64,000 bases of DNA, from the NCBI GenBank assembly GCA_029259975.1, contig JAJDEE010000089.1, positions 1 through 64,000 on the forward strand. Direction: 5' to 3'. Source of the stretch: Planctomycetota bacterium. GTDB lineage: Bacteria; Planctomycetota; Planctomycetia; Pirellulales; Lacipirellulaceae. The notes below the pieces were generated by a model. It made no database searches. It was not told where the DNA came from and was given only the letters and a program-made list of their open reading frames with translations. Of this stretch, positions 8,267 through 17,264 are shown in pieces. The number at the start of each line of letters is the position of its first letter. Position 1 is the first letter of the stretch. The translations under genes and the position numbers were made by a program.

Positions 8267-9043
8267 ATGGAGAACATGGTCCATACTAAGATTACTCCGA
8301 TAACGACTGCAGTACTACTCGCTGCCGGCACTGGAAGCCGACTCAAACCGTTGACCAACGACGCCCCAAAATGCCTTTCAGAAGTTAACGGGACCGCTAT
8401 CCTTGAACGCCTCGTGAGATGTTTGTCAGAAAACGGATTCAAACATCTGATCGTGGTCGTCGGTTATTTAGATCAACGTGTCCGTGAATTTCTTGAAGGA
8501 TCTTCTGGTGAAATGACAGTGGAGTATGTGGTTAATCCTCGCTACTCGACAACGAACAACCTCTATTCACTTTGGCTGGCCAGACTGACCATTGACAACC
8601 CTTTTCTGTTGGTCGAAAGCGACGTGGTGTTCAACACCTCCTTGTTGGCAGGCATGTCACAGCCCGACAGGATTGCTACTTCCAAGCTGCAAGGCTGGAT
8701 GCAAGGGACGACCGTGACCATTGATCCTTTACAGCAGGTTTCAGCATTTCAGGTGGGCACCAACGAAGCTCCCGGAGAAGTCTGTCATAAGACCGTCAAT
8801 ATGTACAGCTTCGCCATGGCGACCTGGCGTCGAGTGACTGATCGTTTAACTGAGCACGTTGTTGCGGGCAATGTTAACGAATACTACGAGACGGTTTTTG
8901 CCGAAATGGTGGCTGACGGCAGCCTCTCACTGGAAGCTGTCGATTTCGATAGTAAGTGTTGGTACGAAATTGATACGCTGGAGGATCTTCACGAAGCCGA
9001 GAAAATGTTTCCAGAAGACCGTGCCATCATGTCATCTCTCTAA
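8267..9043 (+). CDS. Sugar/aminoalkyl-phosphate nucleotidyltransferase (LicC/cytidylyltransferase-like)
   Basis: The product has 258 residues, the size of LicC-type CTP:phosphocholine cytidylyltransferases. The nucleotide-binding motif LLAAGTGSRLKPLT lies at residues 18-31, followed by PKCL (Lys36). The metal-binding Asp is in VESDVVF near residue 118. The end has KCWYEIDTLEDLHEAE, with the second metal Asp. The gene is 24 bases upstream of a CDP-alcohol phosphatidyltransferase. The pair therefore probably activates a phosphorylated alcohol (choline-, ethanolamine-, inositol- or aminoethylphosphonate-type head group) and transfers it to a lipid. The exact alcohol is not readable. An alternative start three codons downstream (8276) is possible. 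Confidence 0.82.
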   Translation: MENMVHTKITPITTAVLLAAGTGSRLKPLTNDAPKCLSEVNGTAILERLVRCLSENGFKHLIVVVGYLDQRVREFLEGSSGEMTVEYVVNPRYSTTNNLYSLWLARLTIDNPFLLVESDVVFNTSLLAGMSQPDRIATSKLQGWMQGTTVTIDPLQQVSAFQVGTNEAPGEVCHKTVNMYSFAMATWRRVTDRLTEHVVAGNVNEYYETVFAEMVADGSLSLEAVDFDSKCWYEIDTLEDLHEAEKMFPEDRAIMSSL

Positions 9044-9067
9044 GCAACTGCTACAGCGGTTCCAGTA

Positions 9068-9817
9068 ATGAAATCAGGCAACTCATCGATGGATAGACTA
9101 GGCCACCTTATCTATACGCATCTGGCAAATGCCGTCTCGATTCTAGGTGTACTCCCTCTCTGTCTCCTGTTCCAGGAAGGCGGTTACCAATATCTAATTC
9201 CGCTCATGATTTATGGCAACGTGATGGACGACTTGGATGGCATTTTGGCCGCCAAGTTGAATATCAGGAGCGATTTTGGTGCTTTCTTGGACAATGTCTG
9301 TGATGCGATCGGACATAGTATTTTGGTAATGTTTATAGGCATGCACTTCGGCGGCATTTGTGCCACAGCCAGTCTGTTAGGAGTAGCAGCGATCGTGCTG
9401 CGTAGCGTTGCCCGCCTAGCTCCAGGACAAGTCTCAGGCACGGGGTCCCCAACAAACGAACTGATCAGGCATACGTTTTTTGTTCTTTTGTTAGCCGAAA
9501 TATTTGGATTCAGCGCCGTGCCGTATCTAACGGTAGCGATTCTACTAAACACGATGACGATGCTTTTGCCATATAAACTGCCGTATTTAATTCGCAGCAT
9601 GACGAAATCGGCACGAGCTATCTTTTTTGTGAACGTTGCGTTACTAGTAGCTTGGCTAGCTCCTCCCACCACACTTTACATCGCGATCGTATTTTTCAGC
9701 ACCTACCTGTATTCGTTGTTTTGGTGCTGGGCAAATCCTGAAAGAGATGCGTCGCCGGACGCGCGTGGTGGGCGCGTTCCCCGACGGCAACAGCGTGTTG
9801 ATACTAGCGACCGCTAG
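9068..9817 (+). CDS. CDP-alcohol phosphatidyltransferase-family membrane enzyme, C-terminus altered
   Basis: The product has 249 residues and several membrane helices (residues 16-34, 92-112, 137-150, 158-172, 182-212). The family signature is visible at residues 57-82 as DDLDGILAAKLNIRSDFG followed by AFLDNVCD. The canonical pattern is DxxDGxxARx8GxxxDxxxD. Here all four Asp and the Gly are present, but the Arg of the AR pair is replaced by Ala (the next residue is Lys). The protein works with the upstream nucleotidyltransferase on a CDP-activated head group. After about residue 222 (FWCWANPERD) the frame runs through an IS256 remnant out of frame, so the last 25 or so residues are probably not native. 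Confidence 0.8.
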   Translation: MKSGNSSMDRLGHLIYTHLANAVSILGVLPLCLLFQEGGYQYLIPLMIYGNVMDDLDGILAAKLNIRSDFGAFLDNVCDAIGHSILVMFIGMHFGGICATASLLGVAAIVLRSVARLAPGQVSGTGSPTNELIRHTFFVLLLAEIFGFSAVPYLTVAILLNTMTMLLPYKLPYLIRSMTKSARAIFFVNVALLVAWLAPPTTLYIAIVFFSTYLYSLFWCWANPERDASPDARGGRVPRRQQRVDTSDR

Positions 9818-9929
9818 GCTACGCCACATCGCCAGTACGAAGTGGGGCACACGAAAGTATCTCGTCATGTCACGGCTCAATCTGAATTCTGTACCCGATT
9901 CTGTACCCGCCCTAGAATTTTCGACGTAA
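9732..9929 (+). pseudogene. IS256-family transposase remnant (C-terminal fragment)
   Basis: In the frame of the ATG at 9747, translation from about 9735 reads ILKEMRRRTRVVGAFPDG and then LRHIASTKWGTRKYL. This is the conserved C-terminal end of IS256 (mutator-type) transposases. No catalytic domain precedes it; upstream sequence belongs to the phosphatidyltransferase gene. The frame ends at 9929, only 8 bases from the tRNA-Arg. It is a decayed fragment left by an insertion or deletion event. Confidence 0.75.
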
Positions 9930-9936
9930 ATCGAAG

Positions 9937-10010
9937 CGCGCCCGGGAAGACTCGAACTTCCAACCCCTGGTTTCGAAGACCAGTGCTCTATCCAATTGAG
10001 CTACGGGCGC
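9937..10010 (-). tRNA. tRNA-Arg (anticodon TCG)
   Basis: Read on the minus strand, the 74 bases fold as a full cloverleaf. The acceptor stem is GCGCCCG paired with CGGGCGC. The D arm is GCTC...GAGC, and the anticodon stem CTGGT/ACCAG encloses the loop CTTCGAA (anticodon TCG). The T arm is GGAAG-TTCGAGT-CTTCC. The discriminator base is G, and CCA is not encoded. It decodes CGA and, with wobble, related Arg codons. The tRNA sits directly beside an IS256 remnant. Confidence 0.95.
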
Positions 10011-10100
10011 TCGTTGGAGCCGATTCTAGCGGCCGCCGAGCGTAACGTAAACCAGGGTCAAACACAATCTTCTGGCTGCACCATGCATGCTCTTCACAGC

Positions 10101-12425
10101 TCAGGTTCGTCGTGCGGATCGAAGTCGTGAGGGAATGACTACTAGAAATCCTATCGCCAACAGCAGACTGCTAGGCTCTGGAATCGATGTTGCCGCTTGC
10201 TGGGCAGTCAGATTGGATTGGCCGAATTGTGATTCCCAAGCGACCAAATCTAGCTCGTCGACGTTGCCATCACCGTTGGCATCGCCCTCGGCAAGAGTTG
10301 TGCCGCTGCCAAACCCGCGTTGCCAGGCGAGAAAGTCGCTGCCGTCGACATCGCCGTCTTGATCGAAATCGGCGTCGGCGGCCAAGACCGTGATCCCGTC
10401 GATCACGATGTTGTCAAAGGCGAACGCTTCAGAACCACCATCGGTACGAGCCGTGAGTTCAATCGTAAGCGTGTCTCCAACGCCCGAAAGAATCGATGTA
10501 ACTGTCTGAAACAAGTTCGAAAGCTGCGTCTGTTCGCCGGCGAGATTTTCGATGACCAGGGGATCGTTCAGCAAAAAGTCGTCGCCGTCGGCGAGCGTGT
10601 AGATAGCCGACCCCGCCTCGTCGACCGAAGAGGTAAATAATGACAACGCGGGACCGCCGTCGATCGAGTAGGTCCAGTTAAAGAAATCGCCCGTCGTCGC
10701 AGAGCCTTCAAAGTCGCCCATCGCTGCCATGTCGATCGACACTTCGAGGCTCGAAGCCCCCGAAATATCAAACTCCCAGGTCGCTGTGCCTTCGTTCGAC
10801 GGGTTATCGACATTGACCAAGTCGGTAATGCCAAACCAAGCGTCGGTCTTGGTTGCCGCATCAATCACACCTAAGGTGTCGCTTGGTTGACCAGCCGTCG
10901 ATTCATCCAACAATGCAACTGGAATCGTCGAATTCACGCCCACTTGAAAACGCTCGAAACCATCTTCGACACTGCTAAACGCGTCTGGCGCAGGCGACTG
11001 CGTAAAACTATTGAGTCCGATCGGTGAATCAAAATCGTCGCGGGCTTGAAACGGAAGTTGATTCACTTGACCGACAAGGTAATTCACCGGAATGTTCACC
11101 AAAGCGTTTGCAGCGCCCTGGCTTGAACTGCTCACAGTCACAATGCCGCTACGCAAGCCAGCGACCGAGGTATCGAGCGTTATGGGGTGCGAGTTAAACC
11201 CGCCCAAGGCGAAATCGGTACCCGTTGCGCTGCCCGACAAATCGCCCGATACGCTAATGGTATAGTCCAATTCGTCTGCACCCAGCGAGGAGATTACGTT
11301 GGCAACATTCTCGACCAATACGTCCACGTTAAAAGTCGCGCCCAAAGGAACGGTCGGCGGGATCGAAGCCAATTGCGCGCTGAGAATCGCTGGGACTTGG
11401 TAATCGGCCACCACCGGCAGGTGATCGCTCACATGGGCTAAGGCATCGAGCTGAGAGTTGCTCAACGGATACGTATTACCAGGGGCGTTTACCGCACTGT
11501 TAAAAGTCGTTCCATTGTTTCCGAAAGTGTGATACGAATTGGGAATGTAACTAAGGCCTTCGTTGTCCAACAGTTCGCCGCTGACGAGTTGGAAATCGAA
11601 CCGGTCATCGATTCCGCCACCGACAAGCCCGTCGCTACCGTCATGGGGACTTTGGGTATGTATGGAAGCAAAGCTGCCACTGTTATTCCAATTGCCAGGT
11701 CTGTTGATCGGGTCAAATGCCTGACCGTTGCCCGCGCTGAGCAACGTTTGATACATGTCTTCATTGCTACTGCGGATATTAAAATCGCCGGCGTAGATGA
11801 TGCTGGCCCCCTGGCCGAGCGCATCAGCATTGGCACGGGTGACGATCGCTTCATTATTGCGACGAACACCGTTTGTTGTACTGCCCGAACTAGAATTCTC
11901 CGCTCCTGCCTTGAAATGATGATCGTAAATATAAAAATCTGCGCTTGCATCATACCCGTCAGGACGAAGTTGAAAACGCGCCGGCTGTCTCGCTGCATTC
12001 GACCCACCCGTCGAACCGAATGCCTGTTGCGAAATCAAATCGAGCGTCGTGGTGTTGTAGACCAAGCTCTGATGGATCGAGCTAAACGAAGGGCCGTTCA
12101 CCACAGTGCTACGTGCGTAAGTCCCCGCGCCATAGATTCCATTGAGCAAATTGACGAAAGCTTGAGTCGTCGAAGACGTGCTGGCCTGCTCCTGCAAAAT
12201 CAACGCGTCGATCGTCTTCGCAAAGCCGCCGGTCACCTCGTCGGCGATTGCCTGCAACACCGTATCCATGCCCGTTCGTGGCAAAGTGTTGTTGCCTGTG
12301 AAGCTACCGTTGGCGGTGTTGTAGGTCACGATCCGTAGCTGGGCCATCGCTACGTTGGCAGTAGCAAACCAAAACAACGAACAAACCATACCGGCGGTCA
12401 GTAGTCGGCGGACAAGAAAAGTCAT
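10101..12425 (-). CDS. Secreted endonuclease/exonuclease/phosphatase (EEP) protein with dockerin-like module and PEP-CTERM tail
   Basis: The product has 774 residues. It has a signal peptide (residues 1-28, ending ANVAMAQ). The EEP (DNase I-like) domain spans about residues 30-340, with LRIVTYNTANG (Asn), LILQEQ (Glu), YIYDHHFKAG (His), YAGDFNIRSSNE and SDHLPVVADY (Asp-His). These are the catalytic residues of DNase I/Mg-dependent phosphodiesterases, so the core looks active. A beta-sandwich middle part follows, then a module FDQDGDVDGSDFLAWQRG with a second repeat GDANGDGNVDELDLVAWES (calcium-binding, dockerin type I-like). The end is a PEP-CTERM tail ([14 protein letters not shown]...RSARRT). 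It is an extracellular, surface-sorted nuclease or phosphodiesterase. It lies 22 bases downstream of a second secreted nuclease gene on the same strand, so the two may form an operon. Confidence 0.88.
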   Translation of the reverse strand: MTFLVRRLLTAGMVCSLFWFATANVAMAQLRIVTYNTANGSFTGNNTLPRTGMDTVLQAIADEVTGGFAKTIDALILQEQASTSSTTQAFVNLLNGIYGAGTYARSTVVNGPSFSSIHQSLVYNTTTLDLISQQAFGSTGGSNAARQPARFQLRPDGYDASADFYIYDHHFKAGAENSSSGSTTNGVRRNNEAIVTRANADALGQGASIIYAGDFNIRSSNEDMYQTLLSAGNGQAFDPINRPGNWNNSGSFASIHTQSPHDGSDGLVGGGIDDRFDFQLVSGELLDNEGLSYIPNSYHTFGNNGTTFNSAVNAPGNTYPLSNSQLDALAHVSDHLPVVADYQVPAILSAQLASIPPTVPLGATFNVDVLVENVANVISSLGADELDYTISVSGDLSGSATGTDFALGGFNSHPITLDTSVAGLRSGIVTVSSSSQGAANALVNIPVNYLVGQVNQLPFQARDDFDSPIGLNSFTQSPAPDAFSSVEDGFERFQVGVNSTIPVALLDESTAGQPSDTLGVIDAATKTDAWFGITDLVNVDNPSNEGTATWEFDISGASSLEVSIDMAAMGDFEGSATTGDFFNWTYSIDGGPALSLFTSSVDEAGSAIYTLADGDDFLLNDPLVIENLAGEQTQLSNLFQTVTSILSGVGDTLTIELTARTDGGSEAFAFDNIVIDGITVLAADADFDQDGDVDGSDFLAWQRGFGSGTTLAEGDANGDGNVDELDLVAWESQFGQSNLTAQQAATSIPEPSSLLLAIGFLVVIPSRLRSARRT

Positions 12426-12447
12426 TCACCTGCTCCATAAAAACACA

Positions 12448-14292
12448 TCAAAGGGTTCTGCATCCAGACCGAAAGCCACTCCACGCCAGTAGGCTCAGCA
12501 AGCACATGACTGCCGCAGATGGCTCAGGCACTTGCTGAGAAATTGCTCCGATCGCAGGACTGCCACCAAATTGCTGCTGCCAGATTGCTAGATCAAGTTC
12601 ATCGACGATCAGGTCTCCGTTCGCGTCGCCCTCGCCAAGCGTTGTTCCCGCTAGCACGCCTCGTTGCCAAGTAAGGAAATCGCTACCGTCGACATCGCCG
12701 TCGCCATTGAAATCTGCCGTCTCGACGACCGCCTCTTCCACCATGCCCGTTAAAGTAAGCACCAATTGGCCCAAGCTGCTAGCGCCTGGCAAATCCTCAT
12801 CAGAAAAATCGAGTGTGTAGGTGGCAGCAAATGCTCCCGCAATCGACGTATCGAGCGACGCGGCAAAACTTACGCTCGCCCCAGCTTCCAGCGAAGAAGC
12901 ACCACCGAACGACGCCACGTCGGTCGTCAATATCGAGGTGTCACCTGTGCCAAAGATCGAATCGAGTTCCAAATCGGCCGTGAAGCTGGCGGTACTTTCC
13001 AAATTGAAAAGATCAAAATCCAACGTCGGCGCGACGCTGCCCATGGCGATCAATCCAAAATCGTGCGTAAGCGAATTCACATCGCCGCCACTCGCAAACG
13101 AAGGCTCAGCGTGGTCGAGCACGTCCAGCGAAATGTCGATGATATCGTCAGCATCATTTGCCCCACGGCCTACACCGCCCAAGGTGGTCACGTCGAGATT
13201 ATCAATCGTGACGCTACCGCTACGCAAACCAGCTGAAAGCGTGTTGGTATTCAGCCCCACATCAAAGCTCGTACTGTCGGTTCCGCCCGTGCGAAACGCG
13301 TTATAGCGGCCTGTAACGCTACTCGTACCTTGGCCAGACGTAGCGACACTAAAATACGTCCCATCATTGCCGCTCTTATCGAGCGTGACCGTCTGTTCGG
13401 CAGGAACCGCCGCGCCGACCAACACTCTGCCCAAGCTTAACTGCGAAGTCGAACCACCGTCTCCGCCGACGGTCGCGCCGCCGATGGCAACGCGGCTATC
13501 GTTCTGCTGGTCGACGAACACACTCCACACGTATTCGGGACGGTCGATATACGCGTTCCGATTGTTGGTGTAAAAGCTCGGGTTCAACGACTGGCTAAAA
13601 ATGGCATGATTACGACGTAATTCGAAATCATCGGGCGTATCGAGATAATGCCAAGCCAGCAGAGAAGAAAAATCGCCCATTTGATTGTTGCCCGGCACAC
13701 CGTCGACCAACGTCAAGTTCGACGACGCGTAACGGGTCGTCGAATAAAAAAGTTGTCGGGCCACGTCACCACGGTCGGCGTCGCCTGGATAAAAGTAGTC
13801 GGCTCCAATCGTATGATAATTTCCGGTGGTATTCTCAAAACCAAACGCTCGATGTCCACGATTCGAGTTAATCTGTGTGTCTGCTGGACGAAGCGCATGC
13901 GGATCGCCCAAATTCCCCTTGACGCTGTTGCTCGCACTGCCTGGCTGAAGGCTCTGAGGCCAAACGTGTTCGCGATTCCAAGGCAACTGGCCTCCCAAGT
14001 TCCAAATGCCGGAGACCGAAGCACGATTGTAAACCAACAGAATGTTTCCCGGCACATTGGGATCGGCATCGGTGACCGCTGCTGAGAAACGAAAGTCACC
14101 GTACGAACGCTGAATGTGCCCGCTGGACATAATCGACGTCAACTGACTTTTGAGCGTCGAACCGGTGCCGGTCGCCGAGTTGTAGTACGTCGGCGGAGGA
14201 TCGTACGGACCAGCAACAACCGTAGTCGTTCTCAAGCAGAGAACCACAACGAGCGCGCACCAAAAATTGCAACCATACCTCAGCATCATCAT
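12448..14292 (-). CDS. Secreted endonuclease I-family nuclease with dockerin-like module and PEP-CTERM tail
   Basis: The product has 614 residues. It has a signal peptide (residues 8-27), then the endonuclease I (EndA/NucM) domain at about residues 30-250. The beta-beta-alpha metal site is seen as LPWNREHVWPQSL (catalytic His), with GDPHALRPADTQINSNRGHR downstream; both blocks are diagnostic of the family. The middle region is built of beta-sandwich repeats (Sd-type, DISLDVLDHA...). A calcium-binding pair FNGDGDVDGSDFLTWQRG / GDANGDLIVDELDLAIWQQ precedes the PEP-CTERM tail (VPEPSAAVMCLLSLLAWS). It degrades DNA or RNA outside the cell. It lies immediately upstream of the EEP nuclease gene, with the same tail architecture, which argues for joint function. 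Confidence 0.88.
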   Translation of the reverse strand: MMMLRYGCNFWCALVVVLCLRTTTVVAGPYDPPPTYYNSATGTGSTLKSQLTSIMSSGHIQRSYGDFRFSAAVTDADPNVPGNILLVYNRASVSGIWNLGGQLPWNREHVWPQSLQPGSASNSVKGNLGDPHALRPADTQINSNRGHRAFGFENTTGNYHTIGADYFYPGDADRGDVARQLFYSTTRYASSNLTLVDGVPGNNQMGDFSSLLAWHYLDTPDDFELRRNHAIFSQSLNPSFYTNNRNAYIDRPEYVWSVFVDQQNDSRVAIGGATVGGDGGSTSQLSLGRVLVGAAVPAEQTVTLDKSGNDGTYFSVATSGQGTSSVTGRYNAFRTGGTDSTSFDVGLNTNTLSAGLRSGSVTIDNLDVTTLGGVGRGANDADDIIDISLDVLDHAEPSFASGGDVNSLTHDFGLIAMGSVAPTLDFDLFNLESTASFTADLELDSIFGTGDTSILTTDVASFGGASSLEAGASVSFAASLDTSIAGAFAATYTLDFSDEDLPGASSLGQLVLTLTGMVEEAVVETADFNGDGDVDGSDFLTWQRGVLAGTTLGEGDANGDLIVDELDLAIWQQQFGGSPAIGAISQQVPEPSAAVMCLLSLLAWSGFRSGCRTL

Positions 14293-14400
14293 GAAGTGCC
14301 TTTCTCATTCCGACAAGACCGGCCATGTCCTGTCAGCAGAACACAACTGTTTCAATACTATTTCAACCGTGCAATAAGCACGCTTCAATCGCAAAAGTGA

Positions 14401-15399
14401 TCAAGCACGTTGCCGACGCGACAGTGATAGCAGCGTCATGGCCAAACCGATCAGTAGTGCCGAAGAAGGCTCGGGTACCGATGAAATGGATGCAAGGGGG
14501 CCGCTACCAAACTGCGACTGCCAATCAGCAATCAGCGAGGGATCGGTTCGTTGAATGGCCAAGAAATCGGCACCATCAACATCGCCGTCGCCGTCGAGAT
14601 CAACGTCGGCACCTGGGCCAACGTCGGTACCTAGCGATGCAAGCGCATCAGCAAAGCTATTCCCAATCGATACACTGTCGACCAAAACTTGATTATTTGG
14701 CGTACCGCCTATAAAGTCCTGTCGCATTCCAAGAGAATTGATGGCTGTCAGCGGGCTGTTTGTGTTCCGCCCAGGATTGAGCGCGCTAGTATCGGCAATG
14801 AAAGTGCTGTTTATATCTGCTGGGTCAACCCACAGCCGTGTGTCGCCCGTGTCAAAATCGTATTCAGTGACGATCGTGTATTGTGTGCCAAAAGACAGGT
14901 CAGTTGCCCATTTATCAAACTGGCCGCCAGATGTCGCCGACATGCCAAACGTAAAGGTCGTCGTAGAAGACGCATTGGGAACATCGACGTAGGTACGGCC
15001 ACGAAAACCGAAGGCACCGTCTTTGAAGTGCGTAAAGTAGTCGTTGTTGAGTGCCTCACTGCTGGGATTGGCCCGCATGTCATTCACGGTCACTTGAGCG
15101 GCATAGTACCATTTATCACCGGCCCCCATCGTTGCGTTGGCCGCACGGTTGACATCTTCGCTGCCCGAGTTCAGAAGCTCGGCAGCGCCGCCGATGATGT
15201 CGACATTATCATCGAAAGTATCGCCACTATGGGCAACCCAATTGCCGCCTCCGACGTTGTCGCCGGGCAATCCGCCTAAATTTGAATCTGTCAGCTGCCC
15301 GTCTGAATAGCTGAACGAGTCAGCCATAAAAGTTTCAGCTTGGGCCAAGGGAGCGAGAGCCAATATTATGACGCACGCAAGCGCAAATGTTCTTCTCAT
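14401..15399 (-). CDS. PEP-CTERM protein, paralogue of the 19615-20436 product
   Basis: The product has 332 residues with a signal peptide (FALACVIILALAPLAQA). A jelly-roll-like beta domain (residues 22-270) has SFSYSDGQL, HSGDTFDD, LLNSGSEDVNRA and WYYAAQVTVND. The same blocks recur in the gene at 19615-20436, so the two are paralogues. This copy adds a calcium-binding module ([19 protein letters not shown]) before the PEP-CTERM tail (VPEPSSALLIGLAMTLLSLS). The ligand is unknown; a concanavalin-like or carbohydrate-associated fold is plausible. It is the second gene after the nuclease pair on the same strand but has a separate upstream region. Confidence 0.82.
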   Translation of the reverse strand: MRRTFALACVIILALAPLAQAETFMADSFSYSDGQLTDSNLGGLPGDNVGGGNWVAHSGDTFDDNVDIIGGAAELLNSGSEDVNRAANATMGAGDKWYYAAQVTVNDMRANPSSEALNNDYFTHFKDGAFGFRGRTYVDVPNASSTTTFTFGMSATSGGQFDKWATDLSFGTQYTIVTEYDFDTGDTRLWVDPADINSTFIADTSALNPGRNTNSPLTAINSLGMRQDFIGGTPNNQVLVDSVSIGNSFADALASLGTDVGPGADVDLDGDGDVDGADFLAIQRTDPSLIADWQSQFGSGPLASISSVPEPSSALLIGLAMTLLSLSRRQRA

Positions 15400-15612
15400 G
15401 TTCTATCTCCAAAGCGTGACGCAAAGGGTATGCGATAAGTTGTTCCAGTTTATCGATAGTCTCGACCTACTCAATCCGATAAGAAAATTGGCCATGCCCC
15501 GCCATAGAGACATGACCAATTTCCAATCTATCACAAACGTGCAAAATACACGTTAAAAATGCTCAAACAAGGTACTCAAGAACTGTAATTCTCAGGCACA
15601 CAACACTTAAAC

Positions 15613-17229
15613 TCAACGTCGGCGAGTCAGCGGAAACAGAACCGCAGCCAATCCAAACAACACGACAGACGTAGGCTCCGGCACTGCCGAAACAGCCGAG
15701 ACGGCTCCGCTACCGTACTCTGTTATCCACTGAGCAATCAGCGCTGGGTTCGTCCGCTGAATCGCCAAGAAGTCCGCACCATCGACGTCGCCATCCCCAT
15801 CCAAGTCAACAGGGCTAGTGGCTACGGCCGTAAACGACCCTGGGCTACCAACATCGCCGCCAGGATGAAGCTCTGTGTCGACTGAAATTTGGAATGAGAC
15901 AGTATCAAACTCATTGCTGACGTTCCAATTCAGGCCATTGGTCGTATCGCTTCCAAGATTGTTCAAGCTGACCGATCCTGAATTGTTGCTGTCTGGCCAA
16001 TCAACATTATCAGCAAGATACAGCACAGCCGCCACAGCATTAGTGGTGGTACCAGCAGCTTCGTCAGCGGCGTACTCAGTAAAATTATCCCACAAGCTCG
16101 GCTGGTCGCCACTATTGCCCAGCGCTGGCCATGCCGTGACGCCAATGAACGTCGTGCCATTCGCACCTCCTGGATCCCAAGCATCTTGAAATTGGCTCAG
16201 CGTCAAGTCATCGGCATTAAACAACACCGCCACATCACCGGCAGCAACGGTCCCCGAAGTGATGTTCGCACTTGCAACGGGGCCACCGTCATCGTCATCA
16301 AAAACGTAATTCGTGGCACCAAAGTCGATCACCGCACCGGTGTTATTGTAAATTTCAATCCATTCCCAATCGTCTTCAGCAACACCCGAGTCGTACTGCA
16401 TCTCGGTAATAATGACCCCGGTATTGATCGCTGCAGAAGCAGCCGGAGGTGTTCCGGTGGGGATCACACCTGGGTTGGCAATGTCTGAACCACCGCCTGC
16501 GGAAATCAATTGCGTGCTGGTAACGGCACCATTCGCACCATTCACGCTGGGCGACCAGTTCGCGGCGTTCTGATTGCTGCCATTCCCACTCCACTGAACC
16601 GATTGCCCGTTGGCTGAGGGAAAACCGTTGGTGTCGATGCTGAAAGTTGCATTCGCGAAGCCGCCGACTACGCAGGTATTCAAGTCCACTCCCGGATCAC
16701 CACAAACAGCGCCGCCAAGATTCGGGTCAATCAGGTCGGCGTCGTAGGCCGCTCGATTTGGCCAAAAGCCAACCGCATTGCCAGAGTTGGTCAATGCCGG
16801 AAAAAAGTCCGCCGAAATCAACGGCACCGAAGGGGCAAGCCCCCAGGCGCTACGGAAGAACGAATCGTCGTGGGTTGCCGGATTGGCACTGCCCAAGAAG
16901 CCGTCGTAGATGACCGCCACGCCCCCTGCCGGAATCGCAGTATTAGGGGAGTTCGGCTTACCAGTCACGATATTCGGATTTCCGGTCAACGGAATGTCAG
17001 TGTCGCCCAAGCGGTCAGCAAAATAACCATTCAGGTCGATCGGGGCCGCCGAAGTATTGCGAACCTCAATCCACTCCCAAACGCCTTCATTGATGGGGTC
17101 GATCATCATCTCAGTGATTTCAAGCTGAGCTAAGGAGGTACTGCCAAGCCCCAAGGTGAGGCAAACCACTGCCGATGCCGAGGCAAGCTTGCTAATTTTT
17201 TTAGTTCCAGACGAACATAAACTTTGCAT
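15613..17229 (-). CDS. PEP-CTERM protein with two lamin-tail (LTD) domains
   Basis: The product has about 538 residues from the ATG at 17229, chosen because GAGGAAGA lies just upstream and a signal peptide follows ([21 protein letters not shown]); an open frame extends further up without a good start. Two LTD units are visible: [21 protein letters not shown] near residue 40 and [20 protein letters not shown] near residue 280. LTD domains are typical companions of extracellular nucleases of the ExeM type. A calcium-binding module ([20 protein letters not shown]) and a PEP-CTERM tail ([20 protein letters not shown]) end the protein. No catalytic residues are visible. It lies among secreted nucleases, so a role as a binding or targeting partner is inferred. 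Confidence 0.83.
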   Translation of the reverse strand: MQSLCSSGTKKISKLASASAVVCLTLGLGSTSLAQLEITEMMIDPINEGVWEWIEVRNTSAAPIDLNGYFADRLGDTDIPLTGNPNIVTGKPNSPNTAIPAGGVAVIYDGFLGSANPATHDDSFFRSAWGLAPSVPLISADFFPALTNSGNAVGFWPNRAAYDADLIDPNLGGAVCGDPGVDLNTCVVGGFANATFSIDTNGFPSANGQSVQWSGNGSNQNAANWSPSVNGANGAVTSTQLISAGGGSDIANPGVIPTGTPPAASAAINTGVIITEMQYDSGVAEDDWEWIEIYNNTGAVIDFGATNYVFDDDDGGPVASANITSGTVAAGDVAVLFNADDLTLSQFQDAWDPGGANGTTFIGVTAWPALGNSGDQPSLWDNFTEYAADEAAGTTTNAVAAVLYLADNVDWPDSNNSGSVSLNNLGSDTTNGLNWNVSNEFDTVSFQISVDTELHPGGDVGSPGSFTAVATSPVDLDGDGDVDGADFLAIQRTNPALIAQWITEYGSGAVSAVSAVPEPTSVVLFGLAAVLFPLTRRR

Positions 17230-17264
17230 GATGTCTTCCTCTTCTAGGCTACGAATAATCCGGA

